Assembly (NCBI RefSeq): GCF_023091745.1
Contig: NC_068922.1
Coordinates: forward strand, 32,030,001 to 32,094,000
Length of the DNA stretch: 64,000 nt
Direction: 5' to 3'
Source: Budorcas taxicolor
Taxonomy: Eukaryota; Chordata; Mammalia; Artiodactyla; Bovidae
Under the pieces are notes generated by a model. That model had not been told where the DNA came from. It did no database searches and saw only the letters and a list, made by a program, of their open reading frames with translations. Positions 1-11,900 of this stretch are shown piece by piece. How positions within the stretch are numbered: position 1 is the first letter of the stretch; every line of letters starts with the position of its first letter. Position numbers and translations under genes: made by a program.

Positions 1-55
1 GTCTCACACACTGCAGGCAGATTCTTTACAATCTGAGCCTCCAGGGAAGCCCCCT
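1..55 (-). mobile_element. Bov-tA type SINE end, cut by the window edge
   Basis: Reads as the reverse of the usual 'cttccctggtggctcag...aatctgcctgcaatgcag' block of Bov-tA SINEs. Only this end is inside the window. Confidence 0.75.
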
Positions 56-1004
56 TTTGGAAATTATACATTTTTACTCCTTTTTTTTTTTTTTTTCAAA
101 ATGGTTTATCTTATACCTTTAACATGCATTCTTGTCTTGAAGTTAACCAGTCTCTTTCTCTGCCTCCTGAACAAAATGAATGTTATTATTCCACTAATAA
201 TTCAGAGTTTTTTAAAATTTGAAATAATGTTAGACTCATGAGAAGTTATAAAAAAAAAAAGGAATACTGAGAAGTCCCCTCTGTCATCCACTTGACTTCT
301 GCCAATGATAGTGTCTTATCTAACCAGAGTACATTATGACAACAGGTGGTTGGCATGGATACAATATTGTTAACTAAACTACAGATCTTGTTACTATTCC
401 ATTCTTTAGCTTCCCATTTCTAATTAGTTATCTTTGCTATTTGTCCAGGCAGTTAGATCTGGATTTGCTGACATTATTGACTTCTTTGCTCAGTGTAGAC
501 TTTTAGCTCACTTACTCCTCTTGACTTTACTTTCTTGCCAAAGTTAATCTTTCAGAAGTTCTTTTCATTGGGATTTGGGAGTCTAAAACTCTCTGTCTGT
601 GTTTGAAAATGTCTTGAATTCATCTTCCCTCTGCATAGTAATTTAGGTAAGTCATTTTAGAATTCTAGATTGACAGCTGTTTTCTGACAGCAACTATACA
701 TATTATTTCATTTTCTCCTGACCTTTATTTTTGCCACTGGAATTCCTGTTAAACTAATTCTTTTTCTTTTTTTATTTTAAAAAAGTGGATAATCTGTATT
801 TTTTCTCTGATTGATTTTAAGATTTTTTTCATTGTCTCTGTAAGTATAATGTAGTGAGATTTGGATTTGCTTTATTAGTTCCATTTGGTGTGGAGTATCT
901 CTTCATTTTGAGGATTTGTATCTTTCCATTCTTGAAAATTACCAGTCATTCATTCTATTCAGTGCTTCTCAAACTTCTCTCAGGATGCCTTTCAACCTCA
1001 TTCA

Positions 1005-1097
1005 CCATATGTGCATGCTCAGTTGCGTCAGTCATGTCTCCTGCGTCTCTGGCACTGCAGGCATATTCTTTAATGCTGGGCCACTGGGGAAGCCCTC
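1005..1097 (-). mobile_element. Diverged Bov-tA SINE fragment
   Basis: Starts with catgctcagttgcgtcagtc and ends ccactggggaagccct, matching both ends of a minus-strand Bov SINE with the middle deleted. Strongly diverged. Confidence 0.65.
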
Positions 1098-1841
1098 TGT
1101 ATCTTCTATATTTTCTATCAATATGATTTTAAACATCCTTTCATAGTCTCATCTCTCTTCCATGTTCAGTCAGCTTACTAATCTTTCTGAAACCACATTT
1201 TCTGTGCTTTATCTGGCCATTGAGTTTTTAACTTCTTATTTTTCTTTTCTAGAAATTGTTTTTTTGTGTAATCAAATCCTGTTTTTCTTTGTGTAATCAA
1301 ATCCTAGTATTTTGATCTTTCCTCATTGGTTATGTTTCTTCCTTTGTCACTTAAATCACCATAACATGCTTCTTTTCCACTTGGTTTTATTATGTTAAAC
1401 TGTTGACTCTCCCTTAAAGGAGACATTTTTCTTACACGGTTTATAATTTTTAGTTGTGAATTAGTTCACCATCCCATCTCCCCCTACCCTCAAATGTTAT
1501 AGTCTTACATGACCTGGGTTATGGAAATATTTCTGTTATGTGATTTTGCATTTTAATTCTCAAAGCACCTGCAAGATTCTCCTTTTGTGTATTTTATTTT
1601 TCATGTTTTGACTATGGAGTCTCATACAGTATGGATAGTGTAAAGTTAGGACTGGCACCCAGCTGTGGCACAGACTAGGTATTTGTTTTCAGCAGAATTT
1701 TTTTCTTCCTGCTTTCAAATCCCCAAGCAAGTGACAAGGATCTCTTAATTTCCTGTTTTTAAGGGAGGTGTTTTCTTGCTCTCCTTTCACAGAGGGGCTA
1801 CCATGAGTGGGTATCATCTTTACACAAGGACTTCAGCTCTG

Positions 1842-2052
1842 TGGGCTTCCCTGATGGCTCAGTGGTAGAGAACCCGCCTGCCAATGCAGGAGATATGGGT
1901 TAAATCCCTAGGTTGGGAGGATCCCCCAGAGAAGGAAATGGCAACCCATTCCAGTATTCTTGCCTGGGAAATCCCATGGACAGAGGAGCCTGGCCAGGCT
2001 ACAGTCCACAGGATCATAGAAGAATCAGATATAACTTAGTAACTAAACAACA
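1842..2052 (+). mobile_element. Bov-tA SINE, about full length
   Basis: Begins gggcttccctgatggctcag (tRNA-like part), runs through the 'ggagaaggaaatggcaaccca' and 'cagtccacaggatca' blocks and ends in an ACAACAACAA tail. Sense to MRC1. Moderately diverged. Confidence 0.9.
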
Positions 2053-2797
2053 ACAATCAGTTCTATCTCCCTGCCTCAGGTGAGCCGATGGCCCAATATC
2101 CTAATCTGTATGAACAGTAAAACCCTAATCCATAAACTTCAGGATCTTAATCTTGGTCTAAAATATGACTGGGCAACTACAGTCTCAGTTTGTACATTTT
2201 CTATTCCAACTTTTTCGTTTTCTAGTACTTATTTTTGAACCTAAAGATTTGTCCTTCTTTCTCTCAAATTCTAGTGTGGATTTTCTGTTTATTGCCATGT
2301 TTTTATCTAGCATTTCTGTGTGTTTGAATTGTGAGAGAGGAACCATGTCAAATTATGATGCCAGGAGTTTGATAAGAACTAACCTTTGACCAGATGGCAC
2401 AGCTTTGTACTCACCATCTACTGCTGTCTTCAGTAGGTGACTAGGCTTGTTATTCTGCAAATTAGTTCCTATGGCTTCCTATTCTAAAACTGATAACTTA
2501 GCCATTTCATTCAGTTTCTCTGGTAAACATTTCACAAATCGTTTTTGTTGAAAATTGCATCAGAATGGAAAGAATGACTCCCCTCACTCCCATTTTGTAT
2601 CATAATTTGTCATATGAGGAACAATGCACTCCTGTTTCTTTATTCACATAAATTGTTTTCATTGCATATCAAGTTACTGATATTTGTGTTATTTACATGC
2701 TTCTATTGTTTATCAATTTGTGTTTCAAGATATAAAAATTATTTAAATAATATTATGTAATAAATATGCATGATATTCTGCTTGATAATATTAATAG

Positions 2798-2913
2798 GGG
2801 TGGAAAAGGCATGGATTCTACTGCTATTTGATTGGACACACACTTTCAACATTTACAGAAGCAAACCAGACCTGTGTAAGTGAGAAGGCTTACCTAACAA
2901 CTGTTGAAGACAG
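2798..2913 (+). CDS. MRC1: MRC1 exon (human exon 10 equivalent): start of CTLD3
   Basis: Residues 1-38 plus two bases of residue 39; phase in 0, out 2. It begins Gly-Trp-Lys and contains FYCYLIGHTLSTF and the EANQTC segment, the usual opening of a CTLD with its first conserved cysteines. An N-glycosylation sequon (NQT) lies just before the cysteine. The acceptor AG is 2796-2797 and the donor GT 2914-2915 (AG|gtatgc). It matches the human segment reading GWKKHHFYCY with a few substitutions. Confidence 0.95.
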
Positions 2914-5900
2914 GTATGCAACTATTCTATTTTAAAAATATATATAGCAAATAATGAAACATTTTCAGAAGAGTATATTAGTATGCTCTTAATTTCTGAG
3001 TAAATTACACTGAATCTTGAAGTATGGTTTGTAAATATAGAAGCAGTAAAAATCATATTTTTATTTGGATTCTTCATTGCAAACACTAAAAAATATTTTG
3101 CTACTTTTAGTACCATAAAACAAGAACAGTTTGCTAATACTCCAGTAAATGTTGTTTATATATCTAACTTTTTTAATGCAGTAGATCTCAAAGTTTTTAA
3201 AGCAGAGAAAGTAAGGAAAATTTATCATCTCAAGAAATCAAACATTCTATTTTTACTACCACCTCCAACATAAAAAAAGGCAGACAGGAGCTTCCCTTGG
3301 CAGTCCAGTGGGGGTGGGAGGGAGCAGAGAGATTTTCTAGGCTTACTAGACTAGTAGGTCCGGAAAAAGATGTGGACATAGAGAATTTTATGTAACCTTT
3401 AACTTCTAGTGTTCCATCCTTCTTTGAGATTTCAGTATTTATTTTTCTCCTACTTTTTTCAAGAAACTTAAAAGAAATTTAATTTTTTAATTGTCCATTT
3501 GATTTGGAGTAAACTGGTAAAAATTATTGAATTTTAATACAGTAAGTTATATTTATTGGCCTTTCAAAGCAGGCCCAATAATCTCTAGAAGATGCAACTG
3601 ATACTAAAAGTCTTTGATAAAATGAAAGACATCATAGACTTCATAGAATTCATATAGTCTTTATAAAAAAACTTATATTTCAACATTCTTTCTTCATGTA
3701 TAATTAAATGTCTGATACATTGCTCACCTCTGAAAATCAGAACATAGATAAGTTTTATCTGATGACCTGGAAGTAAGCTACACATTTTTAAGTACCTTAG
3801 GAACATGTTCTGGTCTATCTTATTGGTCTTTGAGTCTACTGGAGCATGGGTGTCCCTAGATTTTCTATTTTAGGTCTGCTTTTTGTGTGTGTGTTTTCTG
3901 TGATATTTGTGTTCAGGAACTCACTAACTCTGTGGTTCAATTTAGTGTTTAGGCATTTAAGAAAAATCGAGTTTCTTATTTTTATTTTTTATTTTTTGGT
4001 TTGTTCAGTTTAGGGAATGAAATTATTCAGACTAGGGTCAAACCAATCTTCTGTTATTGTGTTTTTCTCTCCATTTCCTCTCTGCTCTTGCTAGAGCCAT
4101 CTACAACTCCCTTGTTCCTAGAAATTTTGAATATCACTTTTCTTTTGCTCCAAAGAGAGACTCTTCTGAGTATGCTGCTGTGTCACTGTCATTTATCAAT
4201 TAAGACAAATTTTGTTTGTCTTACTAACACAGTATAAAGATGAGATCCAGAAGGATAAAAAATATTGGAGCTTGTGATTCTGCTCCCAGTTCTTTCTAGA
4301 GAATGAATCTCTAGTTCTCTATATTTCTTGATAATTTTCTCTTGTTTCAGAGCTGAGAAATGGAAATGAAATCGAGGGGAAAATCGACACAGATTTTCTA
4401 ATTGTATTATCTTTAATAATGATGCAGCCTCTCCACTTACTTCACCAAGAATTGTGTAGAGCATCTGAAATATTTGAAAAGTGAACTGATTTTCAAACAT
4501 TGTATTTTAAAAGACAACAGGATAAGCAGAGGGACTGATGAGAAAGAGAGAGAAATAGTTTGGGTACATTTGAATGATTTTATTCTATCATCCATATGAT
4601 ACTTTTCCTTCATAAGATCACATTTCCTTAGCGAAAATTTGCATAATTTAAATGACAAGTAGATAGGACATAATAGGTTTGATTTGCCAACTAAATGATA
4701 GCACAGGCATACAATTGAGATGTTTTTCATGTGGATAATTAGAAAAACTCACTTTTTTCCTAAAATTTAGTTAAATTTTTTTTAAGATATGAACAAGCCT
4801 TTCTGACTAGTTTGGTTGGATTGAGGCCTGAAAGATATTTTTGGATAGGACTTTCCGATGTACAACAAAAAGGCACCTTTCAGTGGACCGTCGAGGAAGG
4901 CGTTCAGTTCACACACTGGAACTCGGATATGCCAGGTATGTGCAGGGCTTCCATTTCAGGCTTCCATTCACCCCACATATCCATTTGGCCAAACCTGTGA
5001 TTCCTTCATGTACCTTTCCAAATAGACTTCTGTAAATTCATTGTACTATTGAAATGTTATTATTTTTTATTTCACTCTCTTTTTTCTAAAAAAAGTGTTC
5101 CCATTAGCATGCAGTGGTCTAAGATAAAAAGGAAGAGAAAACTCCTAGGTTATTTGGTGCCACTCCATTTGAAGTATTTATAAAATAGTGATGAAATCCT
5201 TAATGGTCAGAAAGATTCCATGGTGACCACTGGTTCATGTATTTCTGAGAACTTAAAACTGTCCTCAGGGGATATAAAACTTTCAGTGTGACTATGAACA
5301 GAGAAATATGACTGTGCTTCAGTGGTAGAACAAGACTGAGTGCTTATGAGGAATGTATTATTTCAGTATCTTGAATGGGCCACCCTGTTACCTCTTTACA
5401 ATAAGTCCCCTACATACAAACCCTCAAGTGGCAAACTTTCAAAAGATGTGAATGTGCCGCTGGATGCCTGCTGTTGTGCTATTGTACTTTTCAAGGTACT
5501 GTACTGTAATATTAAAATTGTTTTCTTCATTTTTGTTCCTTATGTATTATTTGTGTGAAAAGTGTTATAAGCCTATTATAGTACAGTACTATGTAGCCAT
5601 CTGTGTTAGTTGGGTTCCTAGGCTAACTTTATTGCACTTACAAACAAATTGGACTTAACAAATGGACTCTCAGAATGGAGTTTGTTTGTATGTAGGGGAC
5701 TTAGTGTATACGCCTTGGATTTAGTTTTATACTTATAGAAAACCCATAAGCTAAGTTTCAGTAGCCTCCTTGTGTCGAGATGGAAACTGGGACTTGGAAA
5801 ATTTACAAGCATGGATTTAGGCTAATCTTTGTAATTCCCAAATCCATGCTCTTTGCATGGAGGTCACTCTTTCTCCCTATAAATTTGTTTTTGCCTTCAT

Positions 5901-8900
5901 TAATAAGAAGTTTCTGAAATAGACACTCAAATTATTTTTTGCTTTCTTTATGCACTGCTGTCATAGCCTATGATGTAATTCAGTATGACTGCACTCAGGA
6001 AATTCAACATCTTTAGAGCAAATGTTTCATTGTGCCTAGTTGAAAAGCTATGGAAGGAATAATAGAGCTTACGTATGCAAATTAACTGTTTGGCCTAATA
6101 AGTCCAAATCTTCAGAAGTTTTTAAAATTTGTATCCTCAGTCATCAATAAGGAAAATAGATCAGTAATTTGGATAGTGTGATTTCTGTTTAATTAATTGA
6201 ACATTCTGGAAAATAGTAAGATTTAAGTTTATTTTGAAAGAACAGGGCAGTATATTAAGAGCTGAGTGCATTTTTTTTTTTTTGAGTGGTAATTTTTACT
6301 CACCAGACAATATGCCTTTATTTCACTGGTATTGATCATTTAGCAGTAGGATACTGAGAGATTAATCTAGGAACATCCTTAGGGAATAAAAATAAATCAA
6401 ACCACAGTCATAGGGAATTAGCAATCATAGAGAAAATATTTTGGGGAAAGTGTAGTTCTCTAAAACTAAACATATACTGCCTTTAAAAGTATAATAGTCA
6501 AAGATTATCTCATCTTAGCAGTAAGAAATCCTAATGTTTTTTAAGTTCTATCTTAATGCTATTTTGAAATAAACTATGAAGCTTAGTATAGTCCACATTT
6601 TATTTTATATGCTTCTTTATCCATTAAGGAATTTTAAAATGAAGATATACATGTATATGTATGAATCACTTTGCTGTATACCTGAAATTAATACAGCATT
6701 GTTAATCTACTATGCTCCAATATAAAATAAACAAAATTTTAAGGGCACAGATGAACTTATCTACAAAACAGAGTTACAGATGTAGAAAATAAAATTATGA
6801 TTACCAGGGGATAAAGCCAGGGAGGGATAAATTGGAAGATTAGGATTGACCTATACACACTACTATATATAAAATAGGTAACTAATATGGACCTGTTGTA
6901 TAACACAGAGAGCTCTACTCAATACTCTGTAATGGCCTCTATGGAAAAAAGAATCTAAAAAAGAGTGTATATAAGTGTATGTATAACTGAATCACTTTGC
7001 TGTACACTTGAACCTAACACAACAATTTAAATCAACTATATTTCAATATAAAATAAAAATTAATTTTAAAAAACAACTTCCTTGGTAAAACAAAACCCCT
7101 GTTATTTTTGTCATTATAATAGATTTTATCATACTAAAAATATTGTATTGTTATGTCTGTGTGTGGGGTGGGGGGACCCCGCCAGATAGTAGAAATACAA
7201 AATGTTACCAAAACCCTGACAATTTTTTTTTTTCAGAGTTACTTTCACATGAAGGCTTTGGGTTACCTCCTGGTGACTGTTAATTGCTTTTTATAGGGGT
7301 ACAAGTTGCTTTACAATGTTGTATTCATTTCTGCTGTAAATCAAAATGAGTCAGCCATATGTATACATAGATCCCCTCTGTTTTGGATTTCCTTCCCATA
7401 TAGGTCACCACAGAGCACTGAGTACAGTTACCTGTGCTATAAAGCAGGTTCTCATTAGTTATTTATTCTATACATGGTATCAATAGTGTATATATATCAA
7501 TCCCAATCTCCTGACACATCCCCCTCTCCCTTCCCCCCTTGGTGACCATATGTTTGCTCCCTACATCTATCTATGTCTCTATTTCTGCCAAACCTTGACA
7601 TTTGAGATTATATTGATAATTCACTTGGAGATATAGGCCACACAAATAAAAGGCAAATAATGGTTCAGAAATAGAACAAAGCAATTGCAAAATGCTGCAG
7701 AGTGTCTCCTCTACATTTTCTTATCACATGTAGATTTTATCCCACTACTTGAGGCTCAGGTTTGAGCTCTTTTCTTTGAGCACAGCCAGGTTTCACAATC
7801 ACCTGTTGTGAATTCTGCTTTGTTACCTGCAGGACGGAAAGCTGGGTGTGTTGCCATGAAGACTGGGGTTGCAGGGGGCTTGTGGGATGTCTTGAGATGT
7901 GAAGAAAAGGCAAAATTTGTGTGCAAACACTGGGCAGAAGGAGTCACTCGCCCACCAGCGCCCACAACCACCCCCGAACCCAAATGTCCAGAGGATTGGG
8001 GTGCCTCCAGTAAAACAAGCTTGTGCTTCAAAGTAAGTATCCATTGCTGAGCTCTTCAAGAATTGGGGATATGTTTCAGCCTAAAGAATCATCTAACGAA
8101 TGAAAACAAAACAAAAGCAATGTCCGGGTTGAACCTATAGAAATTCCAACATTATTGATCTGAAAGGGGACTTGGGCACTTATTGTTTTGAAAGAGTGCT
8201 CCTTGGATGGAAAGATAAGAACCAGCTGCATTCAGACCAACAAACATGACCAATACCATAAATAGAAGTCACACCAGCCTTCTTCACCTGCTCTGCCTTT
8301 ATCACTCCGTACACTTGGCATCTTTCCTCTTTCCCATGCTTTCTGAGCTCATGTTTCTTTTTCTCAATGAAAATTCCTGCCCCACCTCATGCTATCCTAT
8401 GGCATCCCATTTTGGCTCTGTTCTTGGAGCTCAAGCTTTTGGCTAAGTGAATTGATAAACGAATCTGCAATCAAGCCACATGGGGATTCTAGAGAGAATA
8501 TTCCTTTGTTCTTATTTAACTCCTGATTATGATGCCTGATGGAAGATGAAGGACTGTTAGGTAGGGAGTACATGGCCATTCAGCGACTCGTAAATGGCAG
8601 TTTGATAACCTGTAGTCACTTAGTACATTCCTGTGTGAGATCACCCATTTTCTCTTTATGCAATCAAGTTCACCCAAACAAATAAAAAACATACCCCGAC
8701 TCCAGTGAATTAAGCATTTGGGTCTTTTTCTTTCTTGTAAATCATATTCTTTCTAGAGAAGGTTGGATTTAGCCAAATATAGCAATGTATTGGGTTAGCC
8801 AAAAAATTCATTTGGGTTTTCCTGTAGGATGTTACAGAAAAACCCAAACAAACTTTTTGGTCAACCCGATACTTAACTACCACTTAATGACATTATTCTC

Positions 8901-11900
8901 TAATGGCCAGTTCTCGGGACCTCTTTTATTCCATCCTTTGAGGCATATGGCTCTAGCATGTTTTGTAAGACAGTTAGACAAAGCTGATGAAGAACTTCAG
9001 TTGCTAATGTGTACTGGAATGAGGTTGTTTAGTCTAATTTGGTTGGTAACTACCACTAGCAGTAACAGAGACTAATGAGCTATTTAATACAGATTAGCCA
9101 GTCCAACTTAAAGCATAATTTACATAGAAGGGAAAGTATTGGGTCAAGACTGGAGAGGATTTTATGAATGGGTTGAAAACTAATACAAAGCAAATCAAGT
9201 ATTTTATTGTTGCCTCTGGAAACTTTTGAGTTATTACACAAAGGCCAGGTTCGTCCTATACACAGCCATTCACTGGAGAGTGGCAGGCTATGGAGATTTG
9301 TTGCAGGATTTCTGAGAGACAATACAGAATTCTCCAGAGCTGGGAAATGAACCAAGAGTTCCAGCAGACATTATCTGGGTAGATGTTTAACAAATTCAAA
9401 TGTGTGCTTCCCTAGGAATTATGATTTTGGAGGTGCTTGGGGTAGGGTTTGTCTGAAAATATATAGACCATCTTTGTACATACTAAGGTGTGAAAATTCT
9501 TAATAAAGTTCAGCTATTAGTAAATTGATTTACAAAAATAAAATCTTCTATCACCATCTACACAAGTTGATGTACTCACAGAGGTCTTGGGAGTTACTGC
9601 AATGAAAAGTTGCTCAAGGCACATGTGTCCCAATAACTCAAGTAGGGTCAAGGTGAAGATTGCCTCAGGTTGCTTGATGACAACTAGACAACCACAGGTC
9701 TATTGGAAACAAATTCCTTTTCTACAAGCCTACAGTGATACAGGCCATGTCTCATGAGAAGCAATGAATGAAAATTATAAAAGTTGATGAATACAGTGAT
9801 GTAAACATCCTGATGGGTCCCTATGGGTTCCATTCCCCCAGCAGTCCTCTGGGTAGTATGACATATTCTCTAAATAAATAATAAATTTAGCTTACATACC
9901 ATCTTTTTACATGCTCTGTCCAATTAGTGTCTGTCACACCATGACCTCCAATCTTTGTTAAAATATGCAACCATAAGCAAAAATGATAAGACCATTTTAA
10001 GAACATACCAATGAAGCATTGGAAGACTCCCAGGTTATTCAGTGTTTAACCTGAACAGGATAACAAAACTGTGGCACTATCTTAGGGAGGTTATTATCCT
10101 TGAATTTTTATTTAGGTTTGCTTTCTCTATATCAAGTTTCTTTCATTCTTTTCCATCTGAATGGCATAGTTGACACTTAACCAAATTAATCCTGTCTCCT
10201 GCAAGAAGCTGTATGCCTAACCCATATACCTAAACCTTTCAATCTGACTTTTTCAGTGCTATAAAATAACTCTATTTTCTAGAGTTTTCTCAACAAAATC
10301 ATCTGTCAAACTCTGTTACCCAAATATTCTCTCACAAATTGATTTTCAGCCAAGAGAATTACATTGCTTGGGGCCATTGTAATGTCTTGCTTTTTGCTAA
10401 ATGAAATCTCGTCAAAAGTAGATAATTATTTCTCTTGGTTTGATAAGCTGTGAAGTGTAAAATAAATTCTGAATCTGTATTACTTTTAGCTGTTTGCAAA
10501 AGGAAAACATGAGAAGAAAACGTGGTTTGAATCTCGAGATTTTTGTAGAGCTCTGGGTGGAGATCTAGCTAGTATCAATAATAAGGAGGAACAGCAAGCA
10601 ATATGGCGATTAGTAACGTAAGTATCTTTTCTATTTAACTCTCCTTCCTTTGACCCTTTGAGTCCACATTTGTTGTTATTATTCAGTTGTCAAGTTGTGT
10701 CCGACTCTGCAAACCCATGGACTGCAACATGCCAGTTTTCCTGTCCCTCATCATCTCCCAGAGTGTGCCCAGGTTCATGTCCATTGAGTTGGTGATGCTA
10801 TATCCCAAATCTATGGGCACTTTTGGACCTAGTTTCACTTCCAGATTCTGGCCTGGAGAATTCCATGGACAGAGTAGCTTGACAAGCTGCAATCTGTGGG
10901 GTTGCAAAAAGTCAGACACAACTGAGTGACTTTCACTTCACTTCCAAATGCTTCAATTTTATAGCTATAAATCCCTAGATGAATTGCTCTATAAAAGCAT
11001 AAGACACTTATTATTCATTTATTAAATGAGTGAATATCTCAATGCTTTACAATTATTTCAAACAGCAGCTTGTTTTCAGGATATTTACAAGTTGTACCAA
11101 AATGTGCAACTGTTGCATAATGCTTATATTTAGTCATTTACTCCTTCACCTGTGTACTAACCAATTTATATTTTGGGAGTCATTTTCAAATTTGATTAGG
11201 ACTCATAGGTAACCAAATTTGGTTCATATAGTAGCATAAGCTGCCTTTATATCTTGTATGTTGCAGGGCTAGTGGAAGCTACCATGAACTATTTTGGTTG
11301 GGACTGACATATGGAAGTCCTTCCGAGGGCTTTACTTGGAGTGATGGATCCCCTGTGAGTAATTTGATTTCATAGATACTTTTCTTACTTTTATTGTTTC
11401 TTTATTTTGATGTTATCTTTTTGGATTACTCAAAATTTTTGCTAAGATGAGTTATGATGATAGTTAGAGACATTTTTCTATGCAAAATAAATGCTATGTT
11501 AGGGTCATTATTCTGCCTCTGACCCAGGACAGTTCTGTTCACCTGAGGTGCAACCATGGTAGACTGAAAAAAATTAGGAAACTCATTCTTCTAATTTATA
11601 TAAAATAATGTCTTCCTTCTCTCATGCCAAATTGGTATGTAAGTAGCAACCCACTCCAGTGTTCTTGCCTGGAGAATCCCAGGGATGGAGGAGCCTGGTG
11701 AGCTGCCGTCTATGGGGTCGCACAGAGTCGGACACGACTGAAGCGACTTAGCAGCAGCAGCAGCAGACTTCTTAAAAACTGAGTGTTTTATGATGTCTTA
11801 TAGACTAGGAGATATGGAAACAACTTTTGATATTCTATTAGAAACCACTGACTTTTGTCAACCACTGACTTCTGTCAGACTTCTCCATTCTCAGCAATGG

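Larger units (their letters stand above)
1..2797. other. MRC1 intron upstream of the first exon in the window (3' part)
   Basis: No coding exon seen. AT-rich sequence with three Bov-type SINE pieces (1-55, 1005-1097, 1842-2052). The remaining ORFs are short and repeat-free with no protein resemblance I can recognise. It ends in an acceptor at 2796-2797. Confidence 0.8.
4936..7832. other. MRC1 intron inside CTLD3
   Basis: Contains the inverted-repeat element at 5402-5703 and several L1 3' ends (6640-7075, 7265-7580). No coding exon seen. Confidence 0.7.

Noticed and set aside
1842..2052. tRNA-like sequences in the SINEs as possible tRNA genes
   Set aside because: Bov-tA and CHR SINEs carry degenerate tRNA-derived promoters only; no complete cloverleaf was recognised.
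1..2797. miR-511, known from a human MRC1 intron
   Set aside because: In human it lies in an early intron, upstream of the exons present here; no matching hairpin was recognised in this window.
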